A stretch of 64,000 nt of DNA, taken from assembly GCF_032854445.1 (NCBI RefSeq), contig NC_088300.1:1736001-1800000 (forward strand), given 5' to 3'. Made by a program: the position numbers and the translations under genes. The stretch is from Liolophura sinensis. Its lineage: Eukaryota > Mollusca > Polyplacophora > Chitonida > Chitonidae. The notes below the pieces were generated by a model. It was not told the origin of the DNA and searched no databases. It worked only from the letters and a program-made list of their open reading frames with translations. Numbering within the stretch: position 1 is the first letter of the stretch; every line of letters begins with the position of its first letter. Below are positions 34,051 through 47,028 of this stretch, piece by piece.

Positions 34051-37020
34051 TTTTGTTAGTGGTGTATGTGATGTGGTACAGTCTCAGTCACTGAGGAACA
34101 CATTTGATATAAATTTTTGTCTTGCCATGCCACATTGTACATGTTAAAATTGCTAACAGAAGATGTGATAAAGCACATTTGAAAAAAGTAAGACTGCACT
34201 TTAATTTTTAAAATATATATACGTGTGTAGTTAAAAGTGTTTCTTTTTGGGTGGTGTGGAGAAGAGATATAGGGCAAAATCCCCTGATAAAAACCTCCTA
34301 TAGTTCTTGCTATTCCTGCTGCAGTTTTAAACCTTCAGTCTCATGGGGTATTGATATATACAAATACAGTTACAAATTTTCTGTCTGATAAGTTCTGCGG
34401 GTTGATTTATTGACACATGCTGTTTATTGGAGACAAGCTTGTGAGCTATTAAACATATATGCACATACTTATCAATACATGTGTATGTCAGTGCAGATGC
34501 AAGTGTACTGAGCATATGCGTAAGAGCACACGAGCTGTAAAATTGTTTGTTCTCGATTATTTTTACATGTGTATTTGAGATTTATCAGTTTTTTGTTTAC
34601 ACGTGCGGCAGAGTCTTATCATTGTGTTGGCAGACTTGTAGACAGCTGGTGGTCTAATGTGCAATCATATGATGTAAAACATGAAGTACCAAAACCAGCC
34701 AGCAAGCTTGCCACTTATGTAATAACTGCAGATTGACATTTCCTTAGGCCGTTACTTTTTTAATCTTTGGTTTTAAATTTGTGTACATTCTTTTGGATGT
34801 AGCTTTAGAATGTTATACGATTCACATAGTTGAAAATATATGTTTTCATTTATGTTTTTTTTTTTTTTCTCGCTTTTTTTCTGAATGTCGTCTTTCACCA
34901 TATACTCATTTTTCTGCCAAAGATTTTTGAGTGAGCCTGTTGAGGTGGGGAACATCAGGGAAAATTATTCAGTTTAAGAACAAACTACATACATGCATTT
35001 TTTGCATTCATATTTACTTTCTAGTAAGTAACAAAGAAGTTATGTTCATATCTCCCCATTACTGTGAGAGGTAGTCAACACCTGTTAGTTATCTTGAAGC
35101 AAGTAATTATACAATTCAAGAAAGAAAAAATTGTCTGACAAAATTACATGAACCGATGGAGGAATTCTTGCAGGCCTCATGATGTAGTCTTCACACTTAG
35201 TCATTGGAGAAGATCTTGGGAGTGGGTCATTGCTGTGCTCCTCAAACTATTTATAGCCAATTTGATTCTGATAAGTGGTATTTACTGGTAAATAAAGATG
35301 AAGGCAACCCATACAAATGCCGTGTGGTCTTCTCCCAGCCCGAGGGAGTGAATCTCTCTATTAATTTATATGCAGAAGTTGGATAAGAAAAAATGAATGT
35401 GGAAAAGTGCATTATTACTTGTACAAGTGGAACCCAAGAAGACTGAAGATGTGCCAAAAGTTTAGCGATGCGCTATTTTATACACTTTTATTTGCCAGAC
35501 ATAATGGGTATACACTGTACACTGTACATACATAAAGTTTGTTTGTTGTCATAAACAAAATACATGTTTATATCTGTACAAATATATATATATACTGGTA
35601 TGACAAGAAAGTCTGTTGTAGATGGTCAGTTAATATTTTACTTGAGTTCTTGGTCACAGTGGAATAATGTAATTGGTCGGAGTGTAATTGGTCACAGTGG
35701 AATAATGACAGTTGGGAAAAGTCCTGATAGAGTCACGTTATCTTTGTGTGTTGCAGAAAAGTGCATACCAAACACCTTTTTCTAACACAGTTTGTCTTCA
35801 AATATTTATATTTAAGGCTGCAATATGCAAAGGCACATTCTTAATATGAGATACAAAAATTCTCCATGTTTGATCTCCTTTGACCTATTGTGAGTGCATT
35901 GTATCACTTCCTTGTCATTTTTCACAGTGTGTTGGTGAAATAATATGATCATTAATTTGCTGTTAAACATCATTATTAAATTTCATTTTAGTGTGGTGTG
36001 GAAATTTGTGATAAATAATTACTTTGAAAATTACAGCTTTTAATTTTTTTTTTTTTTTTTTTTTTGAAATATGGATCAAGGGGCATAACTCTGACAGACA
36101 TGTCTTAAATAGACCTTAATCGATCCAACATCACAAGGAATGTCATCAATTTTTTATTGGTTTTCTACCTGATTGATTTGGTTGCTCATCTGTGTACCGG
36201 CCCGAGGCAGCATTTATTGTAACTGACTGGTTATTTTACACATAATGACACATGAACAGTGAGGTGTCTGGGCTTAGAAATTAGTCTTCCATATCACCTC
36301 CGTAGGAGCCTTAATGAACATTTCTGTAAGAAACAAAGCAGAAGTGTTGTCCTCACAAAAAAAAACATGGTTTCTGCCATATCTAATATAAATACGAATA
36401 AGTGTTTATACAGTGATGTACATAATCAGTGGTCTAGTGAGTGACATCCAGGTATGAATAACATCCAGATATGAATGTTAAGATTCCTGGTTAACATATA
36501 GAAAAAAGTGACACTGTAATAAGCTATTTGACATACCTGGGAGGTATCATTTATTTGAAACATATCATTGTCACATCTCAGCGTAGTGCTCCTTCCATTT
36601 AGCTATATGCTGTAAGCTCTTTTGTGAAACATTAATGAATATGAACCTTCAGTTGTCAGGTAGAACTTTTGATTTCGTAATGTTAACAATGTATTTCATG
36701 TTTCTTAATACTCATCACACTTTTACTGAATGCTGAATCTTTACTGGGTCAGGACAGCGGAAATACCTTTACAGGAGACCATTACTTTGCGGCCCCTGCA
36801 GTTACATGTACAAGTTCAAATCCTGCTACTGCAAGCATATGGGCAGGTTGTCAAAATTTGTCATTTACACAGGTAAAATAAGTAAATACTGACTGCACTA
36901 TACTTCACCTGTGTCCAGATTTTGTTGACTTCTGTATTATTACGCTATGCACTGCTGTAAGCAGCATCATTACTTGGAAGAGCTTCATTCCACTCAGTGT
37001 TCAAACTGCAGGCAATTATG
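34051..37020. other. Intergenic sequence, no gene seen
   Basis: AT-rich sequence with a T/C run near 34857, a T run of about 23 at 36041-36065, a short duplicated phrase ('ggtcacagtggaataatg') at about 35652-35708, and a possible B-box-like remnant ('aagttcaaatcctg') near 36812. No open frame has a recognisable signature. Confidence 0.5.
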
Positions 37021-40000
37021 TAAGACAGAATAACTGTTGTATTACTGATGCATCTTTCTGTCTATATTTGTCTACAAAATAACTGTCGTATTACTGACGC
37101 ATCTTTCGGTCTATACTTGTCTACAAAATAACTGTTGTATTACTGACACATCTTTCTGTCTATACTTGTCTACAAAATAACTGTCGTATTACTGACGCAT
37201 CTTACCGTCCATACTTGTCTACAAAATCACTGTCGTATTACTGACTCATCTTTCTGTCTATACTTGTCTACAATTGTCTATGCTTGTCTACAAAATAAAT
37301 GTTGTATTACTGACACATCTTTCTGTCTATACTTGTCTACAAAATAACTGTAGTATTACTGACACATCTTTCTGTCTATACTTGTCTACAAAATAACTCT
37401 CGTATTACTGACGCATCTTACCGTCCATACTTGTCTACAAAATCACTGTCGTATTACTGACGCATCTTTCTGTCTATACTTGTCTACAAAATAATTGTCG
37501 TATTACTGACGCATCTTACCGTCCATACTTGTCTACAAAATCACTGTCGTATTACTGACTCATCTTTCTGTCTATACTTGTCTACAAAATAACTGTCGTA
37601 TTACTGACGCATCTTTCTGTCTATACTTGTCTACAAAATAACTGTCGTATTACTGACCCATCTTTTCGTCCATACTTGTCTACAAAATAACTGTCGTATT
37701 ACTGATGCGTCTTTCCGTCCATACTTGTCTACAAAATAACTGTCGTATTACTGACACATCTTTCTGTCTATACTTGTCTACAAAATAACTGTCATATTAC
37801 TGACGCATCTTTCTGTCTATACTTGTCTACAAAATAACTGTTGTATTACTGACCCATCTTTCCGTCCATACTTGTCTACAAAATAACTGTCGTATTACTG
37901 ACCCATCTTTCTGTCTATACTTGTCTACAAAATAACTGTCGTATTACTGACGCATCTTTCTGTCTATACTTGTCTACAAAATAACTGTCGTATTACTGAC
38001 GCATCTTACCGTCCATACTTGTCTACAAAATCACTGTCGTATTACTGACTCATCTTTCTGTCAATACTTGTCTACAAAATAACTGTAGTATTACTGACAC
38101 ATCTTTCTGTCTATACTTGTCTACAAAATAACTGTCGTATTACTGACGCATCTTTCTGTCTATACTTGTCTACAAAATCACTGTCGTATTACTGACGCAT
38201 CTTTCTGTCTATACTTGTCTACAAAATAACTGTCGTATTACTGACCCATCTTTCTGTCTATACTTGTCTACAAAATAACTGTCGTATTACTGACGCATCT
38301 TTCTGTCTATACTTGTCTACAAAATCACTGTCGTATTACTGACTCATCTTTCTGTCAATACTTGTCTACAAAATAACTGTCGTATTACTGACCCATCTTT
38401 CTGTCTATACTTGTCTACAAAATAACTGTCGTATTACTGACGCATCTTACCGTCCATACTTGTCTACAAAATCACTGTCGTATTACTGACTCATCTTTCT
38501 GTCAATACTTGTCTACAAACTAACTGTCGTATTACTGACGCATCTTTCTCTCTGTACTTGTCTACAAAATAACTCTCGTATTACTGATGCATCTTTCCGT
38601 CCATACTTGTCTACAAAATAACTGTCGTATTACTGACGCATCTTTCTGTCTATACTTGTCTACAAAATTAGTGTCGTATTACTGACGCATCTTTCCGTCC
38701 ATACTTGTCTACAAAATCACTGTCGTATTACTGATGCATCTTTCCGTCCATACTTGTCTACAAAATTAGTGTCGTATTACTGACGCATCTTTCTCTCTGT
38801 ACTTGTCTACAAAATCACTGTCGTATTACTCATGCATCTTTCCGTCCATACTTGTCTACAAAATTAGTGTCGTATTACTGACCCATCTTTCCGTCCATAC
38901 TTGTCTACAAAATCACTGTCATATTACTGATGCATCTTTCCGTCCATACTTGTCTACAAAATAACTGTCGTATTACTGACGCATCTTTCTCTCTGTACTT
39001 GTCTACAAAATAACTGTCGTATTACTCATGCATCTTTCCGTCCATACTTGTCTACAAAATAACTGTCGTATTACTGACGCATCTTTCTCTCTGTACTTGT
39101 CTACAAAATCACTGTCGTATTACTGATGCATCTTTCCGTCCATACTTGTCTGCAAAATTAGTGTCATATTACTGACACATCTTTCTCTCTGTACTTGTCT
39201 ACAAAATCACTGTCGTATTACTGATGCATCTTTCCGTCCATACTTGTCTACAAAATAACTGTCGTATTACTGACGCATCTTTCTGTCCATACTTGTCTAC
39301 AAAATAACTGTCGTATTACTGATGCATCTTTCCCTCCATACTTGTCTACAAAATAACTGTCGTATTACTGACACATCTTTCTCTCTGTACTTGTCTACAA
39401 AATTAGTGTCGTATTACTGACGCATCTTTCCGTCCATACTTGTCTACAAAATTAGTGTCGTATTACTGACGCATCTTTCTGTCTATACTTGTCTACAAAA
39501 TAACTGTCGTATTACTGACGCATCTTTCTGTCCATACTTATCTACAAAATCACTGTCGTATTACTGATGCATCTTTCCGTCCATACTTGTCTACAAAATT
39601 AGTGTCGTATTACTGACGCATCTTTCTCTCTGTACTTGTCTACAAAATTGGTGTCGTATTACTGACGCATCTTTCCGTCCATACTTGTCTACAAAATTAG
39701 TGTCGTATTACTGACGCATCTTTCTGTCTATACTTGTCTACAAAATTAGTGTCGTATTACTGACGCATCTTTCCGTCCATACTTGTCTACAAAATTAGTG
39801 TCGTATTACTGACGCATCTTTCTGTCTATACTTGTCTACAAAATTAGTGTCGTATTACTGACGCATCTTTCCGTCCATACTTGTCTACAAAATCACTGTC
39901 GTATTACTGACGCATCTTTCTCTCTGTACTTGTCTACAAAATCACTGTCGTAATACTGATGCATCTTTCCGTCCATACTTGTCTACAAAATTAGTGTCGT

Positions 40001-42079
40001 ATTACTGACGCATCTTTCTGTCTATACTTGTCTACAAAATTAGTGTCGTATTACTGATGCATCTTTCCGTCCATACTTGTCTACAAAATAACTGTCGTAT
40101 TACTGACGCATCTTTCTGTCTATACTTGTCTACAAAATAACTGTCGTATTACTGACGCATCTTTCTGTCTATACTTGTCTACAAAATCACTGTCGTATTA
40201 CTGACGCATCTTTCTGTCTATACTTGTCTACAAAATCACTGTCGTATTACTGACGCATCTTTCTGTCTATACTTGTCTACAAAATTACTGTCATATTACT
40301 GATGCATCTTACCGTCCATACTTGGCTACAAAATTAGTGTCGTATTACTGACACATCTTTCTCTCTGTACTTGTCTACAAAATTAGTGTCGTATTACTGA
40401 CCCATCTTACCGTCCATACTTGTCTACAAACTAACTGTCGTATTACTGACGCATCTTTCTGTCTATACTTGTCTACAAAATCACTGTCGTATTACTGACG
40501 CATCTTTCTGTCTATACTTGTCTACAAAATAACTGTCGTATTACTGACCCATCTTTCCGTCCATACTTGTCTACAAAATTAGTGTCGTATTACTGACACA
40601 TCTTTCTGTCTATACTTGTCTACAAAATAACTGTTGTATTACTGATGCATCTTACCGTCCGTACTTGTCTACAAAATTAGTGTCATATTACTGACTCATC
40701 TTTCTGTCCATACTTGTCTACAAAATTAGTGTCATATTACTGACACATCTTTCTGTCTATACTTGTCTACAAAATAACTGTTGTATTACTGATGCATCTT
40801 TCCGTCCATACTTGTCTACAAAATAACTGTCGTATTACTGACACATCTTTCTCTCTGTACTTGTCTACAAAATTAGTGTCGTATTACTGACCCATCTTAC
40901 CGTCCATACTTGTCTACAAACTAACTGTCGTATTACTGACGCATCTTTCTGTCTATACTTGTCTACAAAATCACTGTCGTATTACTGACGCATCTTTCTG
41001 TCTATACTTGTCTACAAAATAACTGTCGTATTACTGACCCATCTTTCCGTCCATACTTGTCTACAAAATTAGTGTCGTATTACTGACACATCTTTCTGTC
41101 TATACTTGTCTACAAAATTACTGTCGTATTACTGATGCATCTTTCCGTCCATACTTGTCTACAAAATAACTGTTGTATTACTGACACATCTTTCTGTCTA
41201 TACTTGTCTACAAAATTACTGTCGTATTACTGACGCATCTTTCCGTCCATACTTGTCTACAAAATTAGTGTCATATTACTGACTTATCTTTCTGTCCATA
41301 CTTGTCTACAAAATTAGTGTCATATTACTGACACATCTTTCTGTCTATGCTTGTCTACAAAATAACTGTCGTATTACTGATGCATCTTTCTCTCTGTACT
41401 TGTCTACAAAATAACTGTCGTATTACTGACGCATCTTTCTGTCTATACTTGTCTACAAAATTACTGTCGTATTACTGACGCATCTTTCTCTCTGTACTTG
41501 TCTACAAAATAACTGTCGTATTACTGATGCATCTCTCCGTCCATACTTGTCTACAAAATAACTGTCGTATTACTGACACATCTTTCTCTCTGTACTTGTC
41601 TACAAAATTAGTGTCGTATTACTGAGCCATCTTACCGTCCATACTTGTCTACAAAATCACTGTCGTATTACTGATGCATCTTACCGTCCATACTTGTCTA
41701 CAAAATAACTGTCATATTACTGACACATCTTTCTGTCTATACTTGTCTACAAAATAACTGTCGTATTACTGACGCATCTTACCGTCCATACTTGTCTACA
41801 AAATTAGTGTCGTATTACTGACCCATCTTTCTGTCTATACTTGTCTACAAAATCACTGTCGTATTACTGACGCATCTTTCTGTCTATACTTGTCTACAAA
41901 ATAACTGTCGTATTACTGACCCATCTTACCGTCCATACTTGTCTACAAAATCACTGTCGTATTACTGACGCATCTTTCTGTCTATACTTGTCTACAAAAT
42001 AACTGTCGTATTACTGACGCATCTTTCTGTCTATACTTGTCTACAAAATAACTGTTGTATTACTGATGCGTCTTTCCGT
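37021..42079. repeat. 49-bp satellite, about 103 copies
   Basis: The unit 'ctgtcgtattactgacgcat' plus 'ctttctgtctatacttgtct' and 'acaaaataa' repeats at 49 bp over 5 kb. Two slots vary. The linker before 'tgtcg' is aataac, aatcac, aattag or aattac. The segment after 'catctt' is tctgtctat, tccgtccat, tctctctgt, accgtccat or tctgtcaat. The aattag linker and the ctctctg variant are absent before about 38.5 kb and common after it. No frame longer than 60 codons survives, so it is non-coding. Confidence 0.96.
40338..40628. repeat. Higher-order block inside the 49-bp satellite, copy 1
   Basis: This block, including the rare 'acaaactaactg' linker near 40425, recurs 490 bases downstream (10 units) at about 40828-41118 with the same order of variants. 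That is a multi-unit duplication within the array rather than single-unit slippage. Confidence 0.8.
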
Positions 42080-44006
42080 TTGAGGCACTGTTTGAGGTCA
42101 GTGCCAGGGTACAGATATAAAGGGCTGATTTGTGAAAATTGTATGGTGATGGAGGAATTTTTGTGGCCGACCCACCAAAGGTGTGGATTAGTAATTAGTG
42201 GATTACACAATCGTGACTTTGTTACATAAGATTTACATTTCAGGGTTTGTTGTGTCAGTCTGGTGATATTGATTGTTGTTAGAAGCTGTCCCACAAAGGT
42301 TTGCTCTTGTTGCCGTATGTGTTACCTCTATGTTCAAGTTGTGTGCTTAAGGCATTGGAAATCCAAACTGGCAAACAAGCTGTGATCTCTGCACGTTTGC
42401 TCGCATCGTTGACCTTATTTTGTCTGCAGTGTTCCTCATACCTCTGGGTCAGAGATGCTTCTCTTCCCCATGTCCGCAATGCTTCTTAACATTTTCTAAC
42501 GCAGAAATGTTGTTAGTGAATCGAGTGAAAGTGAACAACAAACCACATGGACTTGGCCAGTCAGAGGCCAATTTCTCGTACCCTTAACAGGGGAGCACAG
42601 GGGCAAAGTCATTCCTCAAACAGGATACAAAACCAGGGCTGTCTGTGTAATTTGTTAGACAAAGATGGACTGCTCTAAGACAACATGAGAGCAAGGGTTA
42701 AAATAAACACTGCCAATTGACAACTCAAATACATATTGGTTACAAAAATATCTTCAGGGAGCTTGAAATAACTGTGGTGTTTAATGTGGGATTTGTCAAA
42801 AATGCAACTGCTGCCAACTTCTAGGGTAATACCTGTTGTGAGATGGCCCAGTTTCGCAATATTTCATAGAAATGATCAGAATTTACCTGGGCAGATTCTG
42901 TGTTATGAATTATAGATGTTGTGTGATATAATTACTGGTGATTGTGAAACATACAAAACATTGTGCCCTAAATAAATGTACCATACTCAAAAACCAAATG
43001 ACTTCATCAGGCTGTAGGGAAACATATACATGTATATCCATATGAATGAATGAATGAATGAATGAATGATTATCCTATTTATTTGATGAATTCCTGGATG
43101 ATCCTCACATTGGATGTAGAACTGTATGGTAGGAGAATGAAAACACCTGGCCTAGCTGGTGAGGTGGTGCTGTGGCCTGAGCAGCTCCTCCCTACCCAGG
43201 GGCCAGAGGCAGGGCAGCAGGAGATGATAAATAAGTATTTGATGACTTTAATTGATTGTGGCTGCAGTGACTATTGTAATTGTCTTCACCACAGCGTTGT
43301 TATGTATGCATGCATGCGTAGTTAAGCGGGAGGGCTTAGGCAATAGCCCTGGCAAGCAACCATTTCAGAAAAAGCTCTGGTAGCTTCTTCTTTATCATCC
43401 TGCTCTATTATTTATCGACAGCGCTGCCCACAGCTGCCTTGCCATTTCCCCAATTTTTATTTTCCTGGTGTCCCCTGTGTAATCGTAGAATCATTTTTAC
43501 TACCCTGTTGTGTTGAGGTTCAAGTGCATTTTTACTGCACAGATATTTTCTGAATCGCATGGCTATGTGGGCCACTCTTGTTGATGACCTGTCAATATTT
43601 GCTCCCTGGTGTATGGTGATTAGCTACAACTGTCTGTCCGTCTGTCAGTATGTTGATGAAGTACATACTGCCTGATTGGCTCCTAGGGACGAGGCTGTAT
43701 GATAAGAATCCTGCTTAACCTCTCAATAATGTAATTAAATTTTTAAAATTTACTTTTTGTGAATCCCAATCAGCAGAAATTTTAATTTTCTATTAAGGCA
43801 GAATTTGATTTCTAATTCCTATTTTGAGAAATAGAGAGGCCTATTTGATTGTTATCTATTTGAGGAACATGTAACACACTTTATTGACACTGCATGAAAT
43901 CATGTCATTTGCTTGTTTTAATATCTCTCAGTACAGCTGTTCTCACCAATGTACAATGATAATATGATCTTGCAGCACAGGAATTAATATATTGTGTAGC
44001 ATAGTT
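42080..44006. other. Intergenic sequence, no gene seen
   Basis: Contains a (tgaa)n microsatellite at about 43043-43068 and otherwise non-repetitive AT-rich DNA. Frames at 42301-42489 and 43062-43325 show no domain. Confidence 0.5.
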
Positions 44007-44371
44007 GTGTTACCAAGGAGTACATCAGATATCATTGTGTTACCAAGGAGTACATCAGGTATCATTGTGTTACCAAGGAGTACATCAGGTATCATTGTGT
44101 TACCAAGGAGTACATCAGGTATCATTGTATTACCAAGGAGTACATCAGATATCATTGTGTTACCAAGGAGTACATCAAATATCATTGTGTTACCAAGGAG
44201 TACATCAGGTGTCAATGTGTTACCAAGGAGTATATCAGCTATCATTGTGTTGCATCCTTGTGTTACCAAGGAGTACATCAGGTATTATTGTGTTACCAAG
44301 AAGTATATCAGGTACCATTGTGTTAACAAGGGGTACATCAGGTGTCATTGTGTTACCAAGGAGTTCATTAC
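44007..44371. repeat. 30-bp minisatellite, about 12 copies
   Basis: The unit 'attgtgttaccaaggagtac' plus 'atcaggtatc' repeats at 30 bp, with one insertion near 44250. Frames stay open on both strands because the unit is a multiple of three. Confidence 0.93.
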
Positions 44372-44872
44372 CAAGGCAGCCAGCCAGCCATCCAGCAACA
44401 TGGGACACATACCTTGCTGGCTAACACTCTGTTACTCGGCCAGCCAGCCAGCCCACCCACAACACAGGACACATACCATGCTGGCTAACACACTGTTGCT
44501 TGGCCAGCCAGCCAGCCAGCCTGCAACACGGGACACATACCATGCTGGCTAACACACTGTTACTCGGCCAGCCAGCCATCCTGCAACACGGGACACATAC
44601 CATGCGGCTAACACACTGTTGCACAGCTAGCCAGCCATCCCACAACATAGGACACATACCATGCTGGCTAACACACTGTTACTTGGCCAGCCAGCCATCC
44701 TGCAACAAGGGACACATACCATGCTGGCTAACACACTGTTACTCGGCCAGCCAGCCAGCCAGCCCGACGGCAACATGGGACACATACCATGCTGGCTAAC
44801 ACACAGTTACTCGGCCAGCCAGCCATCACGCAGCAAGGGACACATACCATGCTGGCTAACACAATGTTAGTA
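44372..44872. repeat. About 60-bp minisatellite with nested 4-bp steps, 8 copies
   Basis: The landmark 'gacacatacc' recurs at spacings of about 65, 64, 60, 58, 60, 68 and 60. Much of the length difference comes from the number of 'ccag' words in the run before 'ccat' or 'cctg'. So a tetranucleotide slippage tract sits inside a larger unit. It abuts the 30-bp array directly. Confidence 0.9.
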
Positions 44873-46925
44873 AAGAGATGTTGTTAACCATTATTTACTT
44901 TTATCTCAGCTCTCCTGAATAACTATTACCTGAGCGTGAAATAATTCTTCACGGCTTGGACATTAGATGGTGCTAGGTTGAATGGACCGTCTATTGGGTA
45001 AACAGATTTGAAAATGCCATCATAATTGAACCAGTGGGGAACCATCTTCAGTAGAGTTGCATCCAGTTATTTAGATTCTGCTCCAGATGAACTGTGTTCT
45101 GGATTGATACATGTAGGTTGAATCAACAAGGACAATAAAGCATGACAGCATCTCTGCTCCCCATTCCAGTCAAACTGCACTATTTGCCCTGTGGAACTGA
45201 TTGAGGGCGCACAATTCATACTCAACACGATCAGTGTTCAAACATTGTGACGGTTATACAAGTGTTGCTTGTTAAAATTACTTTGGTGCAGAAGTTGTTA
45301 ATATGCCATATCCAAGGTGAGGGAAAAGGTTTGTGGGCAAAAAATTTCATCATTTTCTTGTCTGTGTTTCATTATTGGAGCATATTGTTACATTTGGGTA
45401 TTATCCATTCTTGTACACAATTTGAACTTTTACATACATGTATGTAAAGCTCTAATGCCCAATATGTAATGAAAATGTAAGCAAAACTTATGCACATTAG
45501 TTTCATATATTGCAATCATTTATGTCATCACCAGTAACACACAGCATCAACATTCCACAAATGAATAGGTTGAAGATTTTAAAGTGGATACTTACTTAGG
45601 TGTGGAGTCATTTTATAAGATTCATTTTATTCTTGCTCAGTTAACAGTGCAAATCCCTCACTGGCCCAAACTGCTATAGCATTATCAGCTTTGGTTGACC
45701 AAGAGGTCACCGGTTCAAATCCACTTTGTGTATGAAAATTTATCCTTTCTCCGGTCTGTGTTTTCAGGGAATTCTATTGCCAATATTTTGTGGTTTCTTC
45801 TAGAAGCTTCATGCTGTATTTTATTGTGCCATGTTCCTATCAAAGTTTTTAACAGGCCTATAAACTGTTAAAACTTGAAAAAGATCAAAGAGGCTATACC
45901 GGAGAAAAGAGCCTTAATTGCTTATCAAATCTTTGATGAAATGTAGCAATTGCCCACCATCTTACAAATACGGTGATCTTCAGATAATTGCATGTCAAAT
46001 CAAATTTTCTGTATGTACCAAGAACAGCTTAAATTATTGCCTTTCAGTAAATATCAGACTCGTACCTGTATATATATATATATTGAAAGGTACGTACCTC
46101 ATGGGTAGATGAAGCTGATATTTTTTTTAAACTTATTAATTATTTGTGTCATTCTAGAATATAACAAAAATGTGATTGGATTTGCGCTGGTCGATATTTA
46201 CCAAACACTTCCACTATAGCCTTTTTAAAAACTTGGAAATTTTAGTTCAGAGAGGGTACTCCTTACATTCAGTGCATATATGCTGATCAACAATGGCTTC
46301 CCTCCACAGAAAAAGCAAGTCGTGTAGATTGTTTAGTCTTCACTTCATATGTGTCTCCAGCAAAACCATCAGTTCTGTAAGGCATCAGATATTGAGCTAA
46401 TGAAGAGTGTTAAGAAAAAAACTTTGTCAAATGTCTTTTTTTATCTAAGCCGTCATTTGCATCTGGCAGAGGTGTGTGTGATTTGCTCTGTTCATAGCCA
46501 GATGAACGGATGGGGGGAGAAGGATGCTCATTTCTGTCCATTAGATTTTACCCCTATCTCTGAAGATAAGACCTTCATCATAAATCTCGAGTGCACTCAC
46601 TATATGATGACTAGAAGTCAGTCAAAACATCATGTGCTAGTTATACTGGAGACGCCAGGGTCATGACAAGGAATGTGGTTCTTTGGTGCAATGACATTTC
46701 AGTCACCAGTTTAGATATTTTTGGTGGATTTGAAAGGATATTTTACTATGGCGAATGACTGAAAAGGGTTGTTTGTTGTTTTTTTTTTTTAATGTCTTGA
46801 CTGCTATTTATTCCGCCGACAGTGGTAGTTTAATTCTCTTAAAACAACGCTTTGACACCAGAAACTCTGAAGACTGTGTGCCAGTGATTCATTCTGCAGT
46901 AAAATTGCACTCTTCATGATCATTA
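44873..46925. other. Intergenic sequence with a tRNA-like SINE remnant
   Basis: At about 45655-45770 a B-box match ('ccggttcaaatcc') sits in sequence resembling a decayed tRNA-derived head. A short TA run is at about 46068-46083. The 105-codon frame at 46349-46666 has no recognisable domain. Confidence 0.4.
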
Positions 46926-47028
46926 CTGAAGAAGAAAAATTATCAGTGAAAATGTATTAAACATGAAGGTACAAAAAAAGAAGAAAATTTATCAGTGAAA
47001 ATGTATTAAACATGACGGTACAATAACA
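46926..47028. repeat. Two-copy tandem repeat, about 54 bp
   Basis: The phrase 'atcagtgaaaatgtattaaa' plus 'catga.ggtacaa' occurs twice in succession with one or two differences. Confidence 0.9.

Noticed and set aside
37021-42079. CRISPR-like array
   Set aside because: The 49-bp units are contiguous with no unique spacers, and the setting is an animal genome; it is a satellite.
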